Shown: piece by piece, positions 1 to 8,436 of the stretch
Layout: every line of letters starts with the position of its first letter
How positions within the stretch are numbered: position 1 is the first letter of the stretch
Source of the DNA: Polaribacter sp.
GTDB taxonomy: Bacteria > Bacteroidota > Bacteroidia > Flavobacteriales > Flavobacteriaceae
Length of the DNA stretch: 64,000 bases
Reading direction: 5' to 3'
Assembly (NCBI GenBank): GCA_018663625.1
Contig: JABJPX010000055.1
Location: 41,403-105,402, forward strand
Notes under the pieces: model-generated
Database searches by the model: none
What the model saw: the letters and a program-made list of their open reading frames with translations, nothing else
What the model was told of the DNA's origin: nothing
Position numbers and translations under genes: made by a program

Positions 1-182
1 CCATCGAAAAAACACTGCCCTGTAAACGTGTTGGAATGAGTGTTATTGGATTGGAAGTGCCTCATGTGCATGTGCATTTAATTCCACTGAATGCTATGGA
101 AGATATTCAATTCATGAAAAAAGTAACTTTGTCAAAGGATGAATTTGTTGATTTGGCTGAAGAGATTTCAAAGAATTTTTAA
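1..182 (+). CDS. HIT family protein, C-terminal part
   Basis: The last 59 codons of a histidine-triad (HIT) nucleotide hydrolase run into the window from the left edge; the start lies outside. The visible residues include the family signature H-V-H-V-H (CATGTGCATGTGCAT near base 63), the nucleotide-phosphate-binding triad, followed by L-I-P-L. HIT proteins hydrolyse purine nucleotide conjugates such as AMP-lysine or ADP-ribose derivatives in the cytoplasm. The gene ends 35 bases before the convergent sensor kinase. Identification is firm from the triad and the C-terminal alignment by eye; the substrate cannot be told. Confidence 0.85.
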   Translation, partial: IEKTLPCKRVGMSVIGLEVPHVHVHLIPLNAMEDIQFMKKVTLSKDEFVDLAEEISKNF

Positions 183-217
183 ACAGAATTATTTTTTTGA
201 GATTTCAAAAAAAGGAC

Positions 218-1402
218 TTAAACACGCGCTAACAAAATCTCAAATGTAGTTCCCTTACCGATCTCCGATTTTTTTACACTTATTTTCCCTTTGTGGTAAT
301 CTTCCACAATTCTTTTAGAGAGTGACAATCCCAAACCCCAACCTCGTTTTTTTGTGGTAAATCCCGGTTTGAAAATTTGTTTAAACAATGATTTGTGCAT
401 TCCTTTTCCGGTATCTGAAATGGTTATTTTCACGTGTTTTCCGATGGGAGTGATTGCTAGTTTTAAGGCTCCCTTTTTTTGCATTGCATCAATGGCGTTT
501 TTGATAAGGTTTTCAATGACCCATCCAAAAAGCTCATTATTTAAATTAACAAATAGTTCTTTTTCCTCTGAAGAAAATGTGAATAAAATTTGTTTTGAAC
601 TTCGAGATTCTAAATAATTATAGGCCTGTTTTGTAATGTGAATAATGTTTTCCTTTCTAAGTTCAGGAACAGAACCAATTTTAGAAAATCGGTTGGCGAT
701 GGTGTTTAGACGATGTACATCTTTTTCAATTTCTGATACGTATTTATCATCTACCTTTTCCATTTTTAAAATAGTAATCCATCCTAGTAAAGAAGATAGT
801 GGTGTACCAATTTGATGCGCAGTTTCTTTTGCCATTCCGGTCCATAACTTATTTGTTTCGGCGGCTCTGTTGGAACTAAAAAACAGATATATGACACTAA
901 GGAATAAGATCAGAATTAAAATAAGTGCGAGTGGGTAATAGGTGAGTTTGTTTAATAGGTCAGAATCTCTGTAATAGATTAGTTTTTTGTTTTTTCCATT
1001 ATAGCTTATCTCAATAGGAGCATTTTCAGATTTCATTTTTTGCAATTGAGCATTCACATACATCGGATCTAGACTTTTTATAGAGTCTAAATTTTTATAT
1101 TCAATCTCCCCAGATTCATTCACTAAAATCATTGGAATATCAGTACTGTTTTTAATGATCTTTAGAGGTAAATCTACGCTAGCATCTAAGTCTTCATTGT
1201 TAGACAGTTCTCTTTGTGCGGTTGCAAAAATTTCTATTTTAGCACGTTCTTCTTGTTTGAATTTCTGAAAAAATACAGCGGTATTCCAGAGGATTAGTGA
1301 CACAATGATTAAAGAAATTAGAATGGCAATTCGTTTAAATAAAAGGGTGTTTGTAAGAAAGTTCATCAAAACAAATATAAAGGTTTCTTGGATATAACTC
1401 AT
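218..1402 (-). CDS. Membrane sensor histidine kinase
   Basis: A 394-residue two-component sensor kinase. It has two membrane segments (about residues 24-46 and 156-177) flanking a periplasmic sensor region of about 105 residues, then a HisKA-type dimerisation helix with the phospho-acceptor in A-H-Q-I-G-T-P-L (His196). The ATP-binding domain shows the N box N-L-I-K-N-A (Asn302), G1 D-T-G-K-G-M (from 330) and G2 G-W-G-L-G-L (from 354). There is no HAMP or PAS domain that I recognise. A second start at Met13 (base 1366) is at least as likely as the one given, because it places the first helix closer to the N-terminus. No response regulator lies next to it, so it is an orphan in this window; the signal is unknown. 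Confidence 0.9.
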   Translation of the reverse strand: MSYIQETFIFVLMNFLTNTLLFKRIAILISLIIVSLILWNTAVFFQKFKQEERAKIEIFATAQRELSNNEDLDASVDLPLKIIKNSTDIPMILVNESGEIEYKNLDSIKSLDPMYVNAQLQKMKSENAPIEISYNGKNKKLIYYRDSDLLNKLTYYPLALILILILFLSVIYLFFSSNRAAETNKLWTGMAKETAHQIGTPLSSLLGWITILKMEKVDDKYVSEIEKDVHRLNTIANRFSKIGSVPELRKENIIHITKQAYNYLESRSSKQILFTFSSEEKELFVNLNNELFGWVIENLIKNAIDAMQKKGALKLAITPIGKHVKITISDTGKGMHKSLFKQIFKPGFTTKKRGWGLGLSLSKRIVEDYHKGKISVKKSEIGKGTTFEILLARV

Positions 1403-1409
1403 TTATGAT

Positions 1410-1442
1410 TTTGATAGTATCTTTACATATCAATTAATTTTG
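1410..1442 (+). promoter_or_regulatory. Bacteroidota-type promoter for the flavin reductase gene
   Basis: TTTG at 1410-1413, a 21-base spacer, then TAATTTTG at 1435-1442 match the Bacteroidota primary sigma consensus (-33 TTTG, -7 TAnnTTTG). Transcription would begin near 1448, about 70 bases before the flavin reductase start. Inferred from sequence only. Confidence 0.6.
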
Positions 1443-1517
1443 CCTGCAAACAGAGAATTGAAAAATTTAAACATTTTCAATTGTTTGCGAGGTAATTGCT
1501 AAATCAAAAAATTAAGG

Positions 1518-2378
1518 ATGCTTTCAATAGACCCCAAAGAAATTTCGACAAGTAAATTACACGGTTATTTATTAGGTGCTGTTGCGCCAAGACCCATTGC
1601 ATTTGCAAGTACGATGGATGCAAACGGAAATCCAAATCTATCCCCTTTTAGTTTTTTCAATGTGTTTGGTGCCAATCCACCCATTCTTATATTTTCTCCC
1701 GCAAGAAGAGTTCGAGACAATACCACAAAACATACCTTAGAAAATGCTTTGGCAACTAAAGAAGTGGTTATTAATATGGTCAATTATGACATTGTGCAAC
1801 AAATGTCTTTGAGTAGTACAGAATATCCTGCAGGCGTTAATGAGTTTGATAAAGCCGGTTTTACCATGTTAGCTTCAGAGAATATTAAGCCCTTTAGAGT
1901 TGCAGAGTCTCCAGTGCAATTTGAATGTAAAGTGACAGATGTAATTGGCACTGGTACTGAAGGAGGTGCTGGAAATTTAATTATTTGTGAAGTTGTAAAG
2001 ATGCATATTTCTGAAGCTGTTTTGGATGCAGATGGAGCGATAGATCAACACAAAATAGATTTAGTAGCAAGAGCTGGTGGAAGTTATTATTCGAGAGCAA
2101 GAGCTGGTTTTTTTGAAATCTCGAAGCCATTAAGCACTTTGGGAATTGGAGTAGATGCGATTCCAGCAGATATTAGAAATAGCGCTATTTTAACTGGAAA
2201 TAACTTAGGAATGTTAGGCAATGTAGCACAATTGCCTGATATGGTCGCTGTTGATAACTTTGCAAAAGAACATCCAAAATTTATTGGGTTAGAAACCGTA
2301 AAAAAACATACATTTGCTAAAGAGTTTTTAAACAAAAAAGAGGTAGAAAGTGCTTGGAAAGTGCTTTTAATTAAATAG
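1518..2378 (+). CDS. Flavin reductase-like FMN-binding split-barrel protein
   Basis: A 286-residue protein of the flavin reductase-like / FMN-binding split-barrel superfamily. The N-terminal part contains the typical G-A-V-A-P-R-P-I-A-F-A-S-T stretch (about residues 21-33) and N-L-S-P-F-S-F-F-N (about 40-48), both associated with FMN binding in this family. It is longer than classical HpaC-type reductases (about 170 residues) and matches the longer Bacteroidota form with a C-terminal extension. It is cytoplasmic, with no signal peptide. The ATG start follows a good promoter. The DUF3127 gene follows after 15 bases, so the two are probably co-transcribed. The physiological electron acceptor or partner oxygenase is not evident. 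Confidence 0.85.
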   Translation: MLSIDPKEISTSKLHGYLLGAVAPRPIAFASTMDANGNPNLSPFSFFNVFGANPPILIFSPARRVRDNTTKHTLENALATKEVVINMVNYDIVQQMSLSSTEYPAGVNEFDKAGFTMLASENIKPFRVAESPVQFECKVTDVIGTGTEGGAGNLIICEVVKMHISEAVLDADGAIDQHKIDLVARAGGSYYSRARAGFFEISKPLSTLGIGVDAIPADIRNSAILTGNNLGMLGNVAQLPDMVAVDNFAKEHPKFIGLETVKKHTFAKEFLNKKEVESAWKVLLIK

Positions 2379-2393
2379 TTAAGAATATATATT

Positions 2394-2759
2394 ATGGAAG
2401 TAATCGGTAAAGTAAAGTTAATTAGTGAGGTTCAAACTTTTGGATCAAACGGATTTAGAAAAAGAGAATTGGTCGTTACAACAGACGAGCAGTACCCTCA
2501 AATGATTATGGTAGAATTTGTTCAAGATAAATGTGATTTATTAAACAATTTTGCTGTGGGTCAAGATGTAAAAGTCGCTATCAATTTAAGAGGTAGAGAA
2601 TGGATCAACCCGCAAGGAGAAGCAAAATACTTTAACTCTATCCAAGGATGGAGAATTGAAGCATTGTCGCAAGCTGCACCAAGTAACTTGCCTCCAGTAG
2701 ATCAGTTCCAACCTGCAGCAAATGTTTCTGATACGGAACCAGACGATTTACCTTTCTAG
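2394..2759 (+). CDS. DUF3127 protein with SSB-like acidic tail
   Basis: A 121-residue protein matching the DUF3127 family of Bacteroidota, for which I know no established function. The first 95 residues look like one compact beta-rich (OB-fold-like) domain with V-I-N-L-R-G-R-E-W-type strands. The last 25 residues are low-complexity, rich in Pro, Gln and Ala, and end in E-P-D-D-L-P-F. This terminal peptide is nearly identical to the C-terminal tip of bacterial single-stranded DNA-binding proteins (D-D-I/L-P-F), which recruits repair and replication partners. A link to DNA metabolism is therefore inferred, not known. It is followed by a strong palindromic terminator. Confidence 0.85.
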   Translation: MEVIGKVKLISEVQTFGSNGFRKRELVVTTDEQYPQMIMVEFVQDKCDLLNNFAVGQDVKVAINLRGREWINPQGEAKYFNSIQGWRIEALSQAAPSNLPPVDQFQPAANVSDTEPDDLPF

Positions 2760-2783
2760 AATTTGGTAAAGATTTTTAGCAAT

Positions 2784-2825
2784 AACACAAAGAGCGTTCA
2801 TTTTAAAATGAACGCTCTTTGTGTT
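2784..2825. terminator. Perfect 42-bp palindromic terminator
   Basis: Two 21-base arms, 2784-2804 and 2805-2825, are exact reverse complements. The outer A/T runs give a U-tract on either strand. It lies between the rightward DUF3127 gene and the leftward DUF1456 gene, so it is probably a shared bidirectional terminator. Confidence 0.8.
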
Positions 2826-2874
2826 TAATCAATATTGTATCGTTCTTTTTCAAACAAAAAAAGTATTCTAAGAA

Positions 2875-3120
2875 TTACTTCTTTTCTCCTTTTTTAGGCA
2901 TTGGCCCTCGTAAGTGAACTACCAGTCCGTTTAAGAAATTACGTAGAATTTGATCACCACATTCTACATATTTTTCATGCTCTTCGTTTCTAAATAAAGC
3001 ACCTAATTCTCCTTTACTTACCTTAAAATCTACCAACGCGCAGATTTCTACAATATCCGTATCACGCAATTTATGCGCCACACGTAATTTTTTTAAAATA
3101 TCGTTATTTGTTAATCCCAT
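2875..3120 (-). CDS. DUF1456 (YehS-type) protein, single repeat
   Basis: An 81-residue protein of the DUF1456 family. The start (M-G-L-T-N-N-D-I-L-K-K-L-R-V-A-H) and the central F-R-N-E-E-H-E-K-Y segment are family features. Enterobacterial YehS has about 156 residues with two copies of this domain; this protein has one copy followed by a lysine-rich tail, so it is about half the usual length without looking truncated. It is cytoplasmic with no known function. It shares a terminator with DUF3127 and is 19 bases downstream of the VTT-domain gene, so those two may be co-transcribed. Confidence 0.75.
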   Translation of the reverse strand: MGLTNNDILKKLRVAHKLRDTDIVEICALVDFKVSKGELGALFRNEEHEKYVECGDQILRNFLNGLVVHLRGPMPKKGEKK

Positions 3121-3139
3121 AGTGCAAATGTAAGAGAAA

Positions 3140-3769
3140 TTAATTGACTACTTTAAAAATAGCCCAGGCATAAATTGCAAATCGAACAAATCGAAATAAA
3201 CCAAAGAATACAACATTTCTAAAAGAGTATTTTATCATTCCAGCAGCAACGCAAGCAATTGAAAACGGCAAAGGTAATAAAGCCCCCACCAAAATTAAAA
3301 AACCTCCCCATTTGCGTGTATTTTTTAAATTTTCAGCCATTTTTACTTCCAAGTAATTTTTTACCGCTTTTATTTTTAAAGTCATTCTACCCAAAAAGTA
3401 AGAAATTAATCCGCCACCATATGAAAGTGTGGCTAAAAGAGTTAGATTGAAGATGGGTTCTGGTGTTTTTTTAGACCATGCAATAAATATTTCTGGAGGT
3501 ATTAAACCTAATAAAGTTTCGGAGATGAAAAAAGTCGTTAACACACCAATTCGAGAAAAGGTTTCGGTTAAGTTTTCTAAACCATCATTGATGTCATAAA
3601 TATATTTGTTAAACAAAAACAAACAAATAACGGCCACTACAATGGGTATAAAGGCTTTTTTAAGACTTTCCCAAACAAACAAATAAAAGCCCGTTCTTCC
3701 ATAATAGTTGTGGAGTCTCTTAGCTATAAACGCAGTATTTTTTTTTCTTTTCTTTGCTTTTTTTTCCAA
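3140..3769 (-). CDS. VTT/DedA-like (SNARE-associated Golgi type) membrane protein
   Basis: A 209-residue inner-membrane protein with a strongly basic cytoplasmic N-terminus (K-K-A-K-K-R-K-K) and about five membrane segments. The middle contains G-L-I-P-P-E-I-F-I-A-W (about residues 88-98) and later F-L-G-R-M, G-A-L-L-P-L-P-F and A-A-G-M, the pattern of VTT-domain (DedA/SNARE-associated) proteins with re-entrant loops. Some members move polyprenyl-phosphate or phospholipid across the membrane; whether this one does is unknown. I assign the family with moderate confidence because the sequence is divergent. Confidence 0.65.
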   Translation of the reverse strand: MEKKAKKRKKNTAFIAKRLHNYYGRTGFYLFVWESLKKAFIPIVVAVICLFLFNKYIYDINDGLENLTETFSRIGVLTTFFISETLLGLIPPEIFIAWSKKTPEPIFNLTLLATLSYGGGLISYFLGRMTLKIKAVKNYLEVKMAENLKNTRKWGGFLILVGALLPLPFSIACVAAGMIKYSFRNVVFFGLFRFVRFAIYAWAIFKVVN

Positions 3770-3888
3770 TTGGAAAGTATTTTAATTGTTTTGCAAAAAT
3801 AAGAACTAATTTTGTGGAAACAGGTATGAAAAAAATATTAACAATTTTTTGTGACTCTTAAATCTCAAAAACAAAAACAGCAATAATT

Positions 3889-4515
3889 TTGATTTGGCTT
3901 TCTGAAAAAATCGCTTTTCCTTCTTATGAAAATGCAACCAATAATGGGGTACTTGCTTTGGGCGGAGATTTGTCTGAAAAAAGATTAATTCATGCATATA
4001 AAAACGGAATTTTTCCGTGGTTTTCTGAAGGAGAACCTATTGTGTGGTATTGTCCAGCAGAAAGAATGGTCTTGTATCCTGAAGAATTGAAAGTTTCAAA
4101 ATCGATGCGACAAGTTCTTAAAAAAAACACCTATTTAATTTCAGAAAATACGGCTTTTGAAGAAGTCATTTTTAACTGCAAGAATATTGAGAGAAATGAT
4201 GGTTTAGGAACTTGGATCACCAATGAGATGGAGCAAGCATATCTTAAATTACATAATATGGGCATTGCAAAATCAATTGAAGTTTGGCAAGGAGATGAAT
4301 TGGTTGGTGGTTTGTATGGTGTTGAAGTTGGCAGTGTATTTTGTGGAGAAAGTATGTTTTCAAAAATTTCAAACGCATCGAAATTGGCATTCATTCATTT
4401 GGTGCGAAAAGGAGGCTATAAATTGATCGATTGTCAGGTGCATAATGCGCATTTGGAAAGTTTAGGAGCTAGAGAAATTTCAAGGAATCAATTTTTACAG
4501 CTTTTAAAATCTTAA
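3889..4515 (+). CDS. aat: Leucyl/phenylalanyl-tRNA--protein transferase
   Basis: A 208-residue L/F-transferase, which attaches Leu or Phe from aminoacyl-tRNA to N-terminal Arg or Lys of proteins, marking them for ClpS/ClpAP degradation. Family motifs are clear: F-P-S-Y near the N-terminus, G-V-L-A-L-G-G-D-L, G-I-F-P-W-F, Y-C-P-A-E-R-M-V-L, G-T-W-I, V-G-G-L-Y-G-V, C-G-E-S-M-F-S and the end D-C-Q-V-H-N-A-H-L-E-S-L-G-A. The start is not ATG: the conserved N-terminus I-W-L-S-E-K begins right after a TTG at 3889, with an in-frame ATT just before as the only close alternative. The TTG lies inside TAATTTTG, itself a -7-like sequence, so start usage deserves checking. Confidence 0.9.
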   Translation: MIWLSEKIAFPSYENATNNGVLALGGDLSEKRLIHAYKNGIFPWFSEGEPIVWYCPAERMVLYPEELKVSKSMRQVLKKNTYLISENTAFEEVIFNCKNIERNDGLGTWITNEMEQAYLKLHNMGIAKSIEVWQGDELVGGLYGVEVGSVFCGESMFSKISNASKLAFIHLVRKGGYKLIDCQVHNAHLESLGAREISRNQFLQLLKS

Positions 4516-4560
4516 ATATCTGTAAGACTTTGTAACTTTACACGCATAGAAAACTGAAAT

Positions 4561-4887
4561 ATGAATATAGAAAACGCTCAGAAGCAAGTAGATGATTGGA
4601 TCAAAGCCCATGGTGTTCGTTATTTTAACGAGTTAACCAATATGGCACAACTTACCGAAGAGGTTGGTGAAGTAGCTAGAATCATTGCCCGAAGATATGG
4701 CGAGCAAAGTGAAAAAGCATCGGATAAAAACAAAGATTTAGGGGAGGAGTTGGCAGATGTACTCTTTGTGGTACTTTGTTTGGCAAACCAAACAGGTATT
4801 GACTTAAAAGACGCTTTTGAAAAAAAATTAGATATTAAAACGCAACGTGATCACGATCGTCATCACAACAATCAAAAATTAAAATAA
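4561..4887 (+). CDS. MazG-like nucleotide pyrophosphohydrolase
   Basis: A 108-residue all-alpha NTP pyrophosphatase of the MazG-like superfamily. The metal-binding pattern is visible as L-T-E-E-V-G-E-V-A (about residues 30-38) and E-E-L-A-D-V-L-F-V-V (about 62-71), that is E-x-x-E followed by E-x-x-D. Proteins of this class hydrolyse (d)NTPs to NMP and pyrophosphate, usually for nucleotide-pool cleaning. It has single-domain length with no fusion. The next small membrane gene begins at the base after this stop codon, so the two are translationally coupled. Confidence 0.85.
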   Translation: MNIENAQKQVDDWIKAHGVRYFNELTNMAQLTEEVGEVARIIARRYGEQSEKASDKNKDLGEELADVLFVVLCLANQTGIDLKDAFEKKLDIKTQRDHDRHHNNQKLK

Positions 4888-5136
4888 ATGAATTTTTCAC
4901 AAAAAATAAAACTACAAGAATTTTGGAGCAATGTGCTAAAAGTGGCAATCCCGTTTTTTCTCATTGTTACGCTATTCTCTCTTTTCTTTAATAGTTGGAA
5001 AGCAATTTTTGCTGGAGATTGGGCTGTAGTTTCTGAAATTAATTTTGATGCTGGGAAATGGAAAATTTTCTGGGGAACAAAAGTGGTTATTTGTTTTATC
5101 TACGGAATGTATGTTACTAATAAGAATATGAAGTAA
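4888..5136 (+). CDS. Small two-helix membrane protein, unknown function
   Basis: An 82-residue protein with two hydrophobic helices (about residues 16-34 and 57-76) joined by a loop containing W-K-A-I-F-A-G-D-W. I do not recognise a named family. The ATG follows the TAA of the MazG-like gene with no gap (stop 4885-4887, start 4888), which supports it as a real co-translated gene. The basic C-terminus (N-K-N-M-K) suggests that end is cytoplasmic. Function unknown. Confidence 0.7.
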   Translation: MNFSQKIKLQEFWSNVLKVAIPFFLIVTLFSLFFNSWKAIFAGDWAVVSEINFDAGKWKIFWGTKVVICFIYGMYVTNKNMK

Positions 5137-5220
5137 TTGCTTAAACTTTAACACGCTCAGGTTAACATCCTCACAATTAATAAAAATTAAATCTTTTTTA
5201 TTTCATCGGTCTGTAAGTCA

Positions 5221-5256
5221 AAGCGTGTTGAAGACTTTGTATGCTCCAACACGCTT
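5221..5256. terminator. Hairpin between convergent genes
   Basis: The 10-base arms AAGCGTGTTG (5221-5230) and CAACACGCTT (5247-5256) are exact reverse complements around a 16-base loop, between the rightward small membrane gene and the leftward BNR gene. The T-run is weak on both strands, so termination is inferred mainly from position. Confidence 0.5.
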
Positions 5257-5273
5257 GTTTAGACACAGTAGAA

Positions 5274-8200
5274 TCAATCCAATTGAATAAAATCGATGGT
5301 ACTTTCTTTTACCTTTTTATTCAAAGCTTGTACTTTGATTTCAAACAAAGTATATAGTTTTGCCAATTCGATGTCAATTTTTTTAGTGATCTCATTTTTA
5401 AAATCAACTTCTTGTTGTGTTGGCTTGTAGTTTCCAACTCGTGTTAATGAATTGATGTGCGCCAATTTATTATTCAACCGAATCGGGTAATTTAGTGGAT
5501 CTTGTCCGCTTTTACTTTTGGTTTGATACAAAACTACTTCTATGGCTGTCATTTCTTTGACCAATGTATCAGCAAAATCAATCAATTCTTTGTGCTTTTT
5601 CTTGTCAGCAATCGATTTTTTTAATGCCGCTATTTGTGTGCTTACTTTTTTCACATTCTTCAAGGCAGTATGAATTTCTGTAACTTTTTTATTGATGTCA
5701 TTAATAAATTCAAACTGGGCTTTCATGTCTTCTTCAGAAGCTTCAGAGACAGGGTTTCTTAATAGTGAAAAGGATTGTTTTTGGGGTTTGTCATTTACCG
5801 ACAATTCAACGGTATATTCACCAGGTAAAGCCATTGGACCATTTAAAGAAGCCCACCATAAAATCATCCCTTTTACTTTTTCGGCACCTTCATACATCAT
5901 GTTCCAATAGAAAATATTATTTCCTTCTTCAACTGTTAATAGACTTTCTTTTTTGTCTTTATTAGGTTGGTTACTAAAGGTCTTTACTAACTGATTTTTC
6001 GCATCAAAAACACGGAGAGCAATGGTGTCTTTTTCGCCTATTTTTTTGATAAAAAAATTGAAAGCAGCGCCTCCTGGATGATTGGTTCCTGCGGTTCTTG
6101 AGGTGCGTCCGTTTCCTCCTCCCATTCGATATGCATCTTGAGGTTTGAAAAGCACAACCTCCTGTTGCATCAAAGCTTTGTTTAATTGATGAATTGGTGT
6201 TAAGTCGTCTATAATCCACAAAGATCTTCCTTGAGTTGCTGCAATTAAATTGTTATTTTTAATAGTCAAATCGGTAATGGGTACAATGGGTAAATTTTGT
6301 TGAAATTGTTGCCATTTTTTGCCATCATTAAAAGAAATAAACATGCCACGTTCTGTTCCAGCATATAGCAATCCTTTTCTTTTAGGGTCTGCTTTCAATG
6401 CTCTTGTAAAAGCTTCCTCTCCAATTCCATCAACAATTAATTTCCAAGATTTCCCGTAGTTTTCAGTTTTATAAATATACGGTCTGTAATCTCCTGTTTT
6501 GTATTTTGTACCGACAATATAAGCGCCTCCTTTTGTAAAAGGAGCTACCTCTATGCTATTAATCATCATCCATTCTGGCATTTTTTTAGGGGTGATGTCG
6601 GTCCAAGTTTCACCTCCATTTTTTGTGATATGCACCAATCCATCATCAGAACCTACCCAAATTAGGTCTTTTTCATACTTGGATTCTACTGCTGCGAAAA
6701 TGGTCCCATAATATTCTACACTGGTGTTGTCTTTGGTAATTGGACCTCCAGAGGGACCTAGTGTTTTTGGATCGTTCCGTGTTAAATCTGGACTGATAAC
6801 TTCCCAAGACTGTCCTTCATTTTCAGTTTTATGCAAATGATTTGATGCTGCGTACAATCGATTGGTTGTATTGGGTGAAAAGAAGATTGGAAAATTCCAT
6901 TGAAAACGATATTTAGAATCGATTGCACCGTGCCCCATTGGGTCGTCTGGCCAAACATTGATGGCTCTTGTTTCCCCTGTTTTATGGTTTCTTCTTGTAA
7001 GTAATCCACTATAACTTCCGCCATAAACAATGTCGTTGTTCGATGGATCTACAGCGATATGTGCACTTTCGCCACCCGCCGTAGATTCCCAATCACGCTC
7101 GTTTATAAAACGTCCATTTGTTCGATGCGGAATTCGTAATGTTGAATTGTCTTGTTGTGCGACATAAATTCGATACGGAAAATGATTGTCTGTGGTTACT
7201 CTGTAAAACTGAGATGTGGGCTGATTCATATAGGTACTCCAGTTTTCTCCCGCATCAAAAGAAACTTGAGCACCACCGTCATCTGCAATCACCATTCGTT
7301 GGTTGTCTTCGGGGGCAATCCATAAATCATGATGATCGCCATGGGGTGCATTAAATGTGGTATAGGTTTTCCCTCCATCAGTAGATTTGTGATATCGAAC
7401 ATTCAATACATATAAAATGTCTTCGTCCTGTGTGTCTGCATACAAACGGGTATAGTACCAAGCTCTTTGTCTTAATTTGCGTTCCGCATTTATTAATTTC
7501 CAAGTTTTCCCAGCATCTATAGATTTGTAAACACCCCCTTTTTTGTTTTCAATGAGTGCCCATACAATATCAGAATTTACTGGCGAAACAGTAACGCCGC
7601 TAATACCCCAGGTTCCTTTGGGAAGTCCTTTGTGGGGAGATATATTTGTCCAAGTATCCCCGCCATCAGTACTTTTGTAGAGTGCGGATCCTTTTCCACC
7701 AGAGGATAAACTGTACGGTGTTCTTCTAACATCCCAGGTAGTTGCATATAAAATTCTTGGATTGTTTGGATCGATAATTAAATCAATAGCTCCTGAGTTT
7801 TCATCGGCAAAAAGTACGCGTTTCCAATTTTCTCCTCCGTCAATCGATTTGTAAACGCCTCTTTCTTTGGTTGGTTTGTAGAGATCCCCTAAGACTGCTG
7901 CAAAAACAATTTCAGCATTTTTAGGGTGAATTCTCATTCTTGGAATATGTCTTGAATTTTTTAATCCGATATGTTTCCAGGTTTTACCTGCATTTTCAGA
8001 TTTCCAAACTCCGTCCCCTGAAGAAACATTTCCACGAACGGTTTTTTCTCCCATTCCAACATATATGACATTATTGTCACTGTCAGAAACCGCAACAGCA
8101 CCTACAGACCCACCAAAGAATCCGTCAGAAATATTTGTCCAAGTGTTTCCCGCATCGGTTGTTTTCCAAACACCACCACCTGTACTTCCCATGTAAAAAA

Positions 8201-8381
8201 GATTGGCTTTGCCAGCAACACCAGTTACAGCAGCACTTCGCCCGCCTCTATGTGGACCAATATTTCGCCATTTTGTTGCACTAAAATATTCCGAAGAAAT
8301 TTTGTCAACTTTTTTTTGTGCAGTAACTTTGACATTCACGGAAAGAACTAGGCAAATTGCCAGAAGGAAGTGTTTTTTCAT
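5274..8381 (-). CDS. Secreted BNR/sortilin-type beta-propeller protein
   Basis: A 1035-residue exported protein. It has a Sec signal peptide (M-K-K-H-F-L-L-A-I, cleavage near T-A-Q, residue 22), then many BNR/Asp-box repeats of the form S-x-D-x-G-x-x-W from about residue 60 to 730 (for example T-T-D-A-G-N-T-W, S-I-D-G-G-E-N-W, S-T-D-G-G-D-T-W, S-I-D-A-G-K-T-W). This predicts one or two beta-propellers as in the VPS10/sortilin group. A beta-sandwich-like region (about 770-870) and an alpha-helical C-terminus rich in Lys and Glu (about 880-1035) follow. Such proteins are often labelled glycosyl hydrolase, but I see no catalytic signature. I see no type IX secretion tail, so it is probably periplasmic or surface-bound. 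It stands alone, divergent from aroA. Confidence 0.85.
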   Translation of the reverse strand: MKKHFLLAICLVLSVNVKVTAQKKVDKISSEYFSATKWRNIGPHRGGRSAAVTGVAGKANLFYMGSTGGGVWKTTDAGNTWTNISDGFFGGSVGAVAVSDSDNNVIYVGMGEKTVRGNVSSGDGVWKSENAGKTWKHIGLKNSRHIPRMRIHPKNAEIVFAAVLGDLYKPTKERGVYKSIDGGENWKRVLFADENSGAIDLIIDPNNPRILYATTWDVRRTPYSLSSGGKGSALYKSTDGGDTWTNISPHKGLPKGTWGISGVTVSPVNSDIVWALIENKKGGVYKSIDAGKTWKLINAERKLRQRAWYYTRLYADTQDEDILYVLNVRYHKSTDGGKTYTTFNAPHGDHHDLWIAPEDNQRMVIADDGGAQVSFDAGENWSTYMNQPTSQFYRVTTDNHFPYRIYVAQQDNSTLRIPHRTNGRFINERDWESTAGGESAHIAVDPSNNDIVYGGSYSGLLTRRNHKTGETRAINVWPDDPMGHGAIDSKYRFQWNFPIFFSPNTTNRLYAASNHLHKTENEGQSWEVISPDLTRNDPKTLGPSGGPITKDNTSVEYYGTIFAAVESKYEKDLIWVGSDDGLVHITKNGGETWTDITPKKMPEWMMINSIEVAPFTKGGAYIVGTKYKTGDYRPYIYKTENYGKSWKLIVDGIGEEAFTRALKADPKRKGLLYAGTERGMFISFNDGKKWQQFQQNLPIVPITDLTIKNNNLIAATQGRSLWIIDDLTPIHQLNKALMQQEVVLFKPQDAYRMGGGNGRTSRTAGTNHPGGAAFNFFIKKIGEKDTIALRVFDAKNQLVKTFSNQPNKDKKESLLTVEEGNNIFYWNMMYEGAEKVKGMILWWASLNGPMALPGEYTVELSVNDKPQKQSFSLLRNPVSEASEEDMKAQFEFINDINKKVTEIHTALKNVKKVSTQIAALKKSIADKKKHKELIDFADTLVKEMTAIEVVLYQTKSKSGQDPLNYPIRLNNKLAHINSLTRVGNYKPTQQEVDFKNEITKKIDIELAKLYTLFEIKVQALNKKVKESTIDFIQLD

Positions 8382-8436
8382 AAGGGTTCGTTATTATTTT
8401 CGAGTCTAAAAATAAGAATTAAAATCAGGTTTTAGA

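Noticed and set aside
5274..8381. Glycoside hydrolase activity for the BNR protein
   Set aside because: Asp-box repeats give only the propeller fold; no catalytic residues of a sialidase or other hydrolase were recognised.
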